A stretch of 64,000 nucleotides of DNA. It comes from Hydrotalea sp. GTDB lineage: Bacteria > Bacteroidota > Bacteroidia > Chitinophagales > Chitinophagaceae. Of the stretch, positions 56,434 through 64,000 are shown in pieces (the first letter of the stretch is position 1; every line of letters begins with the position of its first letter). The translations under genes were made by a program, and so were the position numbers. Where the stretch lies: positions 381,398-445,397 of the forward strand of contig JAKRSC010000024.1 of assembly GCA_022402565.1 (NCBI GenBank). The letters run 5' to 3'. The notes under the pieces were generated by a model. It saw only the letters and a list, made by a program, of their open reading frames with translations, was not told the DNA's origin and made no database searches.

Positions 56434-57384
56434 ATGATGCAGGTGCATGAACATATTGAACAGTTACCAACATTTACAAATGCTGTAGTTACCATTGGAA
56501 CATTCGATGGGGTTCACCTTGGACATAAAGCTATTATTGACCAATTGAAGAGAACTGCCCAAGAAATTGGTGGTGAAACTGTTATCATAACTTTTGATCC
56601 TCACCCTAGAACTATTATTTCATCAGTTCCAGGCGACCTGAAGCTACTAACGCTCATCCATGAAAAAGCACGTTTATTAAATGAAGCAGGTATTGACCAT
56701 CTTGTAGTGGTGCCTTTTAATACAGCATTTGCTATGCAAAGTGCAGATGATTATATCCGTGCATTTCTTTTTGAAAAATTCAAGCCCCATACAATCATCA
56801 TTGGCTATGACCACAGATTTGGGAAAGGCAGAAATGGCGATTTTACTATGTTAGAAGCTTATGGGAGAGAATTAGGGTTTACCGTTGATGAAATTGAAGG
56901 GCAAAATGTGGCGGAGGTTGTTGTAAGCTCTACCAAGGTTAGAAATGCGTTGCTTGAATCAAATATTGAAAAAGCAAATGCATATTTGGGCTATCCGTAT
57001 TTTTTCTCTGGAAAAGTTATAGCAGGCAATCAGCTAGGGCGCACCATTGGATTTCCAACAGCTAATTTGCAAATTGCTGCCGCAGAAAAGCTCATTCCGG
57101 GCAATGGTGTGTATGCTGTTACAGCTATACTCAATAAAAACAATGTGTTTTCAACCTACAAGGGCATGATGAACATTGGATTTCGTCCAACAGTAGATGG
57201 CAAAAGAAGAATGATTGAAGTGAACTTACTAGACTTTTCAGACGATATTTATGAGTGTAGTTTAGAAGTACATGTACATGCTTTTATAAGAGGAGAAGTG
57301 AAATTTGATGGAATAGAGGCTCTAAAAGCACAGCTACAAAAAGATGCAGTAGTTGCCAGAGAGCTACTTACTACGATTGGATAA
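56434..57384 (+). CDS. ribF: Bifunctional riboflavin kinase / FAD synthetase
   Basis: Makes FMN and FAD from riboflavin. 316 aa. The N-terminal nucleotidyltransferase domain has GTFDGVHLGHK and GYDHRFGKGRNG, then VSSTKVRNAL; the C-terminal kinase domain has GKVIAGNQLGRTIGFPTANL and KGMMNIGFRPTVDG. Both active sites look complete. ATGs at 56434 and 56437 fit equally. It overlaps the convergent holA gene by 14 bp. No FMN riboswitch is seen upstream; the space is too short. Confidence 0.95.
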   Translation: MMQVHEHIEQLPTFTNAVVTIGTFDGVHLGHKAIIDQLKRTAQEIGGETVIITFDPHPRTIISSVPGDLKLLTLIHEKARLLNEAGIDHLVVVPFNTAFAMQSADDYIRAFLFEKFKPHTIIIGYDHRFGKGRNGDFTMLEAYGRELGFTVDEIEGQNVAEVVVSSTKVRNALLESNIEKANAYLGYPYFFSGKVIAGNQLGRTIGFPTANLQIAAAEKLIPGNGVYAVTAILNKNNVFSTYKGMMNIGFRPTVDGKRRMIEVNLLDFSDDIYECSLEVHVHAFIRGEVKFDGIEALKAQLQKDAVVARELLTTIG

Positions 57385-58372
57385 TCTTACAAACCACTTC
57401 TTTCAGCAAGTCGGCGTCTGATGTACCTTGATCATTTACGCCAACACTGCGTAAATTATACTGCTCCAAAAGAAGAAATACTTTTTCCAATTCTTGAAAA
57501 GAATAGTTCTTATACGCTTCTTTTGCTTGTTGCATAGCAACGGGATTATTAAAAAATAGAGGCCGCAACACTGAGTCTGACACATTACCTATTCCATGCA
57601 GCTTATAAATTTTACTGAAATAATTAAATAAGGTAGGCAGTATTAACTGAATAGGACCCGCTTTTGGATTGGCATCAAAATATTGAATGATTCTTATACA
57701 TTTTGCCAAATCTTTAGTTGCCAATGCATCTTGTAGCTCAAAAGCATTAAAGTCTTTGCTTATACCAATAAAAGTTTCAATATCCGATGTTGTAATTTGA
57801 CTACGCCCTTTTATATTAACACGAAGTTTTTCAATTTCATTATGCAATCTTCCTAAATCGTTTCCTACATGATCAATGAGCAAATGCAAAGCCTTTTGTT
57901 CAAAAGTAAAACCTGCCTCCTCTGCCATTTTACTGACCAACATGGGCAACTGATTCTCATACACTTTTTTGGTAGTTACTAATTCTCCGTTTTTGGCTAT
58001 TAACTTACTTACTTTACTACGTTTATCAAGCTTTTTTTCTTTATGACCAATTACCAACAATGTAGTAGGCTGAGGATTTTCAAAATAGCTAGCTAATGCA
58101 TCAACTTCTTTAAGATGCTGTGCTTCTTTTAAAACCACTACTTGCCTTTCGCCAAACATGGGATATTGCTTACAAATATTCACCAACTGAGCAGGCAGCG
58201 TGTCTTTGCCATAAAGTATGTGCAAATTAAACCCAGCTTCTTCTGGACTTAACAAATTTTGCTCAGCATAATTTATTACCTGATCAATAAAAAACGGCTC
58301 CTCTCCTTCAACCCAATAAAATGGCTTGAATTTTCCTTTTTTCCAATCATCTATAACAAACTGAACTGACAT
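57371..58372 (-). CDS. holA: DNA polymerase III subunit delta
   Basis: Clamp-loader delta subunit of 333 aa. KPFYWVEGEEPFFIDQVINYAE is the N-terminal HolA marker, LLVIGHKEKKLDKRSKVSKLI lies in the AAA-like domain, and VGNDLGRLHNEIEKL with DIETFIGISKDFNAFELQDAL follows. The Walker A is absent, as is normal for delta. From ATG 58372; an upstream frame start is less likely. It opens the sliding clamp for loading. Confidence 0.9.
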   Translation of the reverse strand: MSVQFVIDDWKKGKFKPFYWVEGEEPFFIDQVINYAEQNLLSPEEAGFNLHILYGKDTLPAQLVNICKQYPMFGERQVVVLKEAQHLKEVDALASYFENPQPTTLLVIGHKEKKLDKRSKVSKLIAKNGELVTTKKVYENQLPMLVSKMAEEAGFTFEQKALHLLIDHVGNDLGRLHNEIEKLRVNIKGRSQITTSDIETFIGISKDFNAFELQDALATKDLAKCIRIIQYFDANPKAGPIQLILPTLFNYFSKIYKLHGIGNVSDSVLRPLFFNNPVAMQQAKEAYKNYSFQELEKVFLLLEQYNLRSVGVNDQGTSDADLLKEVVCKIIQS

Positions 58373-58523
58373 GTCGCAAAGTTGTGGGACTGAAAGCAAA
58401 ATACAATCATAACCGAACTTTTTTTAAGAAATAGACAAAAGCCCAGCCTTTTTTGGCACGGTTTTGGGAGTTTATTAAAAAACTGAGCCAAACTCGGTTA
58501 ATTTTTCATTTAAAATACCTACC

Positions 58524-59480
58524 ATGCAGCAATACTCAGAACAGAAAGACAACAGGAAAGTCATTTATGGCATTTTAATTGGTGCGCTCGTGCTCACATG
58601 GGCATATATTTTCTATGATAAAAATAAAAATGAGGAAGAAAAACAACAGTTAACGGCTCAAGTGAATCAAGTAGACAGTGCAAGACTTGAGATATTAGAA
58701 GAATTCAATTTAGCTACCATTAAAATTGATTCTTTAACCAATAACTCAATTGAACTTCAAGGAAGTTTAGCGGATAAAAATGCAGCTATTCAAAAGCTTA
58801 AATCTGAAATCAGAACTATTTTGAGCAAAAAAAATGCAACGTCTGCTGAACTTGAGCAGGCCAAAGCATTGATTGCAGAATTAAATGGAAAAGTGAATGA
58901 TTTATTTGCTGAGTTAAAGCAAGTAAAAGCAGAGAACAAAGCACTTACAGCTTCGAACGAACAATTAAATCAGGAAAAAACAACACTTACCACTCAAAAG
59001 GCAGAATTAGAAGACAACTTAAATGTAACAAAAACAGAAAAAAAGAAGTTAGAAGATAAAGTTGATATTGCTTCAACACTAAAAGCTACCAACATCAATA
59101 TAGCAGCAATTAATATTAAAAGCAGCGGTAAAGAAGTGTCAACTACCTCTGCTAAAAGAGCCGATATGTTTTTAGTTTCATTTATAGTAGATGAGAACAG
59201 GGTAACTCCCAGCGGTTCAAAAGATTTGTATGTATGTATAACAGGACCAGATGGAAAATTATATACAGAGGGAGGCAGCTTTACTACCAGAGAAGAGGGG
59301 CAAAAATCATATACCAATCAGGTTACAATTAATTATGAAACTGGCAAACAAATGCCTGTAAGTTTTAATTGGAAAAAGAATGATAAATACCAAGCGGGTG
59401 ATTATAAAATTGAAATTTATAACAACGGCTTTAAAATTGGTGAAGGCATCAGAACTTTAAAGAAGGGTGGAATTTTCTAG
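58524..59480 (+). CDS. Membrane-anchored coiled-coil protein
   Basis: 318 aa. A short cytosolic start is followed by one membrane helix (about 14-31, VIYGILIGALVLTWAYIF), then a long coiled coil (about 35-190, rich in Glu, Lys, Leu and Asn) and a beta-rich C-terminal domain (about 195-318) with LYVCITGPDGKLYTEGGSF and FNWKKNDKYQAGDYKIEIYNNG. This design recurs in Bacteroidota as an uncharacterised envelope protein. The C-terminal domain would face the periplasm. Function unknown. Confidence 0.75.
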   Translation: MQQYSEQKDNRKVIYGILIGALVLTWAYIFYDKNKNEEEKQQLTAQVNQVDSARLEILEEFNLATIKIDSLTNNSIELQGSLADKNAAIQKLKSEIRTILSKKNATSAELEQAKALIAELNGKVNDLFAELKQVKAENKALTASNEQLNQEKTTLTTQKAELEDNLNVTKTEKKKLEDKVDIASTLKATNINIAAINIKSSGKEVSTTSAKRADMFLVSFIVDENRVTPSGSKDLYVCITGPDGKLYTEGGSFTTREEGQKSYTNQVTINYETGKQMPVSFNWKKNDKYQAGDYKIEIYNNGFKIGEGIRTLKKGGIF

Positions 59481-59501
59481 TAAAAAATAAACATGTTACA
59501 A

Positions 59502-59528
59502 AAGCAGCTCTTAATGGGCTGCTTTTTT
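59502..59528 (+). terminator. Terminator of the coiled-coil protein gene
   Basis: Stem AAGCAGC / GCTGCTT with a 9-nt loop and six T, 22 bp after the stop at 59480. On the minus strand it also has a short T run. Confidence 0.8.
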
Positions 59529-59565
59529 GTTTTTAAATTATTATTCAGTTTATTGTTATCAGAAC
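59519..59565. repeat. CRISPR-repeat-like sequence (relic repeat or anti-repeat)
   Basis: Matches the 47-bp repeat of the array at 61231 over its whole length at about 35 of 47 bases; the last 31 bases (59535-59565) match at 26 of 31. The first 12 bases match poorly. It has the same orientation as the repeats. A transcript from the minus strand would be complementary to the crRNA repeat, as a tracrRNA anti-repeat is, but the part that should pair best (repeat 5' end) is the worst match. Confidence 0.5.
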
Positions 59566-60004
59566 AAAAGAAGTTATGTAGGCACTCGAGAAGCAGGAGG
59601 CTAACTAAACAACAAAGACGTAAAATAACAGCTACCTTTAAATTGAGGATGTTTTACATCACAAAAAAGACTATTGGAAGCAATACCATTCCAATCAGTT
59701 ATAACCACAATCGTTTGAGCAACAACACCAAAGTTCAAGAATACAGCCTCTGTTTCTTTGATCATGAAGGCTTAGTCGACTAGCATAGGAGTTGGCAGCG
59801 TTTACGCGATAAAGCAGAAGTGCTCAAAACACCAACAAGTGAATAAAATACTGAAAGATTTAAAAAAACTGCAGCATTTCGGAAGCCAAGAATTTGCAAT
59901 ACCTGCTATTCTGAATATAGCGAAGCAAACCTGTTAAAAATGAAATGGCAAGAAGGGTGATTCCGATGTAGGTTTTATCTTAGTAGTGTAATAAAACTAC
60001 GTTT
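59566..60004. other. 439 bp without a supported gene
   Basis: Short frames occur on the plus strand (for example one reading MFYITKKTIGSNTIPISYNH from about 59649, then a stop at 59781 and more coding-like codons in the same frame), which could be the worn end of a lost gene. I can assign no family and see no RNA gene, terminator or promoter here. Confidence 0.4.
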
Positions 60005-60352
60005 ATGGAAATTATACTCTTTTGGCTCTTTGGATCATTTTTTGTAGCCGGTGTTTTTGGCACGGCTAGAAAAATTGGATTTTTTCAAGCTCTTATTCTA
60101 AGTCTATTCTTTTCCCCTGTAATTGGAATTATAGGATGCCTTATGTCACCTACATTAGAAGAAGAAAGAAAAAAACAAGAGTTATATCAGAAACTTACAA
60201 AAGATGAACAGCCAGTTACACCAACAAAAATTGAAGATCAAAAACTGCCTATAAGCGTTGCAGACGAGCTGAAAAAGCTGAAAGAACTATTAGATGCAGG
60301 GGTACTTACCCAAGAAGAGTTTGATGCACAGAAGAAAAAGCTGTTAAGCTAA
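60005..60352 (+). CDS. SHOCT-domain small membrane protein
   Basis: Protein of 115 aa. Two hydrophobic helices (about 2-20 and 26-46) are followed by a charged linker and a C-terminal SHOCT domain (ISVADELKKLKELLDAGVLTQEEFDAQKKKLLS-like, with the L..AGxxTxEEF core at about 98-104). SHOCT domains are short helical add-ons often found in membrane and stress proteins, with oligomerisation as the likely use. Function unknown. Part of the accessory tail before the CRISPR locus. Confidence 0.8.
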   Translation: MEIILFWLFGSFFVAGVFGTARKIGFFQALILSLFFSPVIGIIGCLMSPTLEEERKKQELYQKLTKDEQPVTPTKIEDQKLPISVADELKKLKELLDAGVLTQEEFDAQKKKLLS

Positions 60353-60470
60353 TATTAAATTTTAATATTCCTAACATTATGAATATAAGCGGCTTGTATA
60401 AATCATTTGTTAAATTTTACAAATTAGAATAACATGAAAAATACTTAATTTTTTTTTTATAGCTTTACGC

Positions 60471-60503
60471 AGCTTTAATTACAAAACACTTACCGATCAT
60501 GTC
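60471..60503 (+). repeat. Leader-like direct repeat, copy A
   Basis: 33 bp ending in ATGTC that closely resemble 61162-61199 (AGCTTTAATTACAAAACACTT against AGCCTTAATACACAAAATACTT). Copy B precedes the CRISPR array, copy A precedes the small gene at 60499. Confidence 0.45.
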
Positions 60504-60708
60504 TAGAAATTTTTTGAGCGATCAAATTATAATGAATTTGTCTGCCTCTAAATTCTTAAAGCTAGTTAGGAACGATAGCCAGAGAAAAAATATATTGCGA
60601 ATTAGTTTTTTACCACCTGTTTTAGGTTCCAAATCACTAGGCTCTTACAAAGTTGTTTTAAAATATGAGCAATCAAAAAAGACAAATCCAGCAAAACTCA
60701 TCTTCTAA
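60499..60708 (+). CDS. Small hypothetical protein (uncertain)
   Basis: 69-aa frame from ATG 60499. No family seen. The product has FLSDQIIMNLSASKFLKLVRN and no signal peptide or membrane helix. Its start lies in a repeated 33-bp leader-like sequence, and its end overlaps the next gene by 44 bp, which is longer than usual for true neighbours. It may be chance. Confidence 0.3.
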   Translation: MSRNFLSDQIIMNLSASKFLKLVRNDSQRKNILRISFLPPVLGSKSLGSYKVVLKYEQSKKTNPAKLIF

Positions 60709-61114
60709 GGAGGAACTCCCCTTGGAAGTTATTGAAAAATTTATACAAGTACAGGAGGCTGAACTTATTACCAAAAGTCAAGAATTAAAAGTTAGGGAGA
60801 AGGAAATAGAAGCAAATACAAAGCTTGCTGAAAAGCAAATGACCCTTCAAGCAGAGCTTCTAAAAAACCAACCTGGAGAATATAGAAAAAACTTTGTTAC
60901 TCTTGGCTATTTTGTAGTTGGCATTATCTTAATTATTGTCGTTTTTTTAGGATTCTGCCTGTATTTAGGTAAGGAAGATTTTGCATCTAAAATATTTGGA
61001 TATTTAATGTATGGAATAGTAGGAATAGCATCATACTATTTCGGGAGAAAGTCTAAAGATAACAAGCAAAACACTAAAAGCGGAGATATAGACGAAGCAG
61101 AAGTAATTAATTAG
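60665..61114 (+). CDS. Coiled-coil, two-helix membrane protein
   Basis: 149 aa: a polar start, a charged coiled coil (about 18-68, EEKFIQVQEAELITKSQELKVREK-like), then two membrane helices (about 78-99 and 113-130) and an acidic tail. Membrane-linked coiled coils next to CRISPR or defense loci are sometimes effectors, but nothing here shows a catalytic domain and its role is unknown. It is the gene nearest the CRISPR leader side. Confidence 0.65.
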   Translation: MSNQKRQIQQNSSSKEELPLEVIEKFIQVQEAELITKSQELKVREKEIEANTKLAEKQMTLQAELLKNQPGEYRKNFVTLGYFVVGIILIIVVFLGFCLYLGKEDFASKIFGYLMYGIVGIASYYFGRKSKDNKQNTKSGDIDEAEVIN

Positions 61115-61161
61115 CTACCCTCACTTGTCCTTTTCACACCCAATCTTAGTAACCAATTTTA

Positions 61162-61199
61162 AGCCTTAATACACAAAATACTTACGGCTTTCTCATGTC
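61162..61199 (+). repeat. Leader-like direct repeat, copy B (before the CRISPR array)
   Basis: Second copy of the sequence at 60471-60503, including a following ATGTC (ATG at 61195). The frame from that ATG runs into the first CRISPR repeat and stops at 61258-61260. It could be part of the array leader. Confidence 0.45.
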
Positions 61200-61230
61200 A
61201 GTAAGTACCGATAAAGTTCAATTATTTGGA

Positions 61231-61431
61231 GTTGTGATTTGCTTTCAAATTATTATGTAGCTTAGTGTTATCACAACAACATCTTCTTTTTCCTTAACGA
61301 CATTTCCGTTGTGATTTGCTTTCAAATTATTATGTAGCTTAGTGTTATCACAACTCAATGGATGGAAGAAAAGATAGTTAGAGCGTTGTGATTTGCTTTC
61401 AAATTATTATGTAGCTTAGTGTTATCACAAC
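61231..61431 (+). CRISPR. Type II-C CRISPR array, three repeats and two spacers
   Basis: Three identical 47-bp repeats (61231-61277, 61308-61354, 61385-61431) separated by two 30-bp spacers (61278-61307, 61355-61384). The repeat begins GTTGTGATTTGCTTTCAAAT and ends TATCACAAC; its first part matches repeats of Bacteroides and Prevotella type II-C systems from memory. That orientation, with a strong plus-strand terminator at 61478, indicates crRNA is read toward cas2, against the cas genes, as in other II-C loci. All repeats being perfect argues for recent function or recent origin. Confidence 0.95.
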
Positions 61432-61477
61432 ACGAACTGCATAAAACGCAAAAAATGAATGAGTTACATAGAATTCT

Positions 61478-61524
61478 AGGATGTAAAAAACGAGATTTTT
61501 CCTTCTTTTTTACATCCTATTTTT

Positions 61525-61526
<2 letters not shown>
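61478..61526 (+). terminator. Terminator of the CRISPR transcript
   Basis: Perfect 13-bp stem AGGATGTAAAAAA / TTTTTTACATCCT with a 15-nt loop and seven T after it. The T run is only on the plus strand, so it stops array transcripts before cas2. Confidence 0.85.
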
Positions 61527-62773
<1,247 letters not shown>

Positions 62774-62775
62774 TA

Positions 62776-63950
62776 TCAATTCAAAATATTACCAATACGA
62801 TCAACTTTTAGCTTTAAACATCTTTCCTTAATAGAAGTTCCATCCAAAGAAAACTCGATCTTATTTAATTGGCTAAATTCAATTTTATCAACAATACTTT
62901 TACTAACATAAAAAGGCACTACATATAATCTTACTCCAGTAAAACTTACTACTTTTTAAACTCTTTGAAATTGCTGATAAGTAAATTTTTGAAAGTTTAT
63001 ATTTAAAGTGTTTTCAAATTCGTCCTCTGTAGGCAAGTAAACTAAATCATTAGGAGAAAGCTGAAATAAAAGTGTATTGCCGTTATCATCTACGAGTGGT
63101 ACTGATTGACATTTTATAATATCACTAGCACTTTGCTTTTGACTTTCGACAACTTCATTAAATGGAATTGTTTTATAAGTTCGTCTCCCTGTTTTATCAA
63201 GGTAAATAGCAAAAAACAAATTGGTGCCTTTAGCCGCCTCAGCAAATTTGTATTTTTTATTTCCTATATTACCAATATTAAATTTATTGCCCCTAGGTTC
63301 AAATGTTCTAATTTTATAAATAGGCTGATGATTTAAACCATTATTTAGCTCTCTTATTTTAAGGTTCATTTCTTCAATGCCATCAGTCGAAAATGCTAAA
63401 AGCTCAGGTAATATCAATCTTCCCTTATCATCCTTAACATTCTGATACTTATTCTGAGAAAGATGCTTTAGTAATATTTTTTGAACCCCGGAATCCGTGA
63501 TACTTTGAATTTTAGACTCATTAAAGCTTTGATCTAATTGCACTCTAGAAGCAACATTTTCATCATTCCAATAATAAATCTCAACTTTCATAACTCCCTT
63601 ATCAATCTCCTTAAGCTTACTTGTTATTGTATTTTTATTATAACCTTTATGAATTAACTCACGAATGATATTACGGATATTAACTTCAACAATATCATCT
63701 ACATTATCAATCGCATTACTAATACTAACAAACCGTTTTGATCTTAATTTTATTAATCCATAAATAGTATCCTTATGTAAGGGCTTTCTAATCGCCCAGC
63801 TATCACCTTTCGTCTGCTTTACTTTTACTTTTCTCAATACCCCATTTTTATTTTCCCACCTTTCATACTTATTGACCATTTTGTTAATTACCCTTAGATT
63901 TTGTTTAAAACTGACAATTATCGAGTTTAAATGGTCTTTTGCATCGGTAA
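62776..63950 (-). pseudogene. cas9: cas9 remnant: C-terminal part only, with internal stop
   Basis: Frame with the Cas9 C-terminal landmark HLNSIIVSFKQNLRVIN and KQTKGDSWAIRKPLHKDTIYG just after it, followed by the PAM-interacting region. RuvC, HNH and the recognition lobe are absent. A TAA at 62956-62958 interrupts the frame after YQQFQRV; the same frame then continues KVVSFTGVRLYVVPFY to LDGTSIKERCLKLKVDRIGN, the normal Cas9 end, stopping at TGA 62776-62778, 2 bp before cas1. Upstream of about 63950 the Cas9 similarity ends, and an in-frame TAA stands at 63973-63975. So the gene is broken twice and cannot give a nuclease. Confidence 0.85.
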
Positions 63951-64000
63951 GCTCCCCCAAAAACAGTACGGTTTAAAAGTAGACAAAAGTCAATACATTT
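63945..64000. mobile_element. Possible end of an insertion sequence (IS3-like)
   Basis: Where Cas9 similarity stops, the plus strand reads GCTCCCCCAAAAACAG and then AAAAGTAGACAAAAGT, which resembles the terminal repeats of IS3-family elements (CCCC, A run, then GTAGACA-like). None of the three minus-strand frames in this stretch gives Cas9-like residues. The window ends before a transposase could be seen, so this is a guess from end-sequence style. Confidence 0.3.

Noticed and set aside
59519..59565. Calling the repeat-like sequence a tracrRNA gene
   Set aside because: The 5' part of the repeat, which should pair with the anti-repeat near the Cas9-bound stem, is the worst-matching part; only a repeat-like call is supported.
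59493..59783. 96-codon plus-strand frame starting inside the terminator after the coiled-coil gene
   Set aside because: It begins within a transcription terminator and a repeat-like sequence, has no family similarity and ends without neighbours; treated as chance or decayed DNA.
60348..60372. AT-only palindrome after the SHOCT gene as a terminator
   Set aside because: AATATTAAATTTTAATATT has no GC stem and no clear T run; expected by chance in such AT-rich DNA.
62777..62779. TTG start for cas1
   Set aside because: It overlaps the natural cas9 stop, and an ATG two codons later gives the usual MIKRT-type start.

Overview
The window looks like a chromosomal segment of a Bacteroidota member, probably Chitinophagaceae-like. 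Support: AT-rich DNA, almost no Shine-Dalgarno sequences, recurring TAnnTTTG -7 boxes close to start codons, a fused SecDF, a DUF2723 membrane protein, a relic type IX secretion sorting domain, a MalQ with starch-binding domains, GTP-dependent PEPCK, and a type II-C CRISPR locus with 47-bp repeats. The genus assignment is inference.

Layout. 1-2402: 5' part of a CBM20-bearing malQ (minus strand) and an MFS exporter. 2403-3717: a small accessory island downstream of tRNA-Asp, holding a decayed sorting-domain gene, two identical GIY-YIG endonuclease genes in a 373-bp tandem repeat, and four hairpin modules; three of the modules sit between the two halves of a tRNA T-arm. 3823-12156: accA-dapA-cmk operon, META-domain envelope protein, RRM protein, GNAT enzyme, epimerase, membrane protein, gamma-glutamyltransferase. 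12191-19294 (minus): APH-like kinase, Nop2/Sun RNA methyltransferase, sucB and sucA, methyltransferase. 19435-22518: phosphoglucomutase-family enzyme, cysteine desulfurase, small outer-membrane protein. 22582-28540 (minus): AAA+ ATPase with VWA partner, then the DUF2723 protein. 28651-41618: mtaB, lysoplasmalogenase, FKBP, secDF, HesB/IscA protein, methylmalonyl-CoA mutase catalytic chain, prohibitin-like protein, clpS-aat, pckG. 41676-59480: LuxE-like protein, UbiA-like protein, M42 peptidase, two M16 peptidases, miaA, CCA-transferase-like protein, GT9, dapD, DUF819, purM, ribF, holA, coiled-coil protein.

59481-64000 is an accessory tail: SHOCT and coiled-coil membrane proteins, a three-repeat CRISPR array, intact cas2 and cas1, and a broken cas9. 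Only the C-terminal part of cas9 is present. It carries an in-frame TAA 60 codons before its natural end and is cut off at its upstream side by foreign-looking sequence with another in-frame stop. The locus therefore appears unable to interfere, although its adaptation genes are open.

Most of the window is housekeeping: lysine and peptidoglycan precursors (dapA, dapD), TCA cycle (sucAB), gluconeogenesis and propionate use (pckG, mutase), protein export (secDF), N-degron decay (clpS-aat) and tRNA maturation (mtaB, miaA, CCA enzyme). The two places most worth a second look are the GIY-YIG/T-arm hairpin array next to tRNA-Asp and the decaying type II-C locus.
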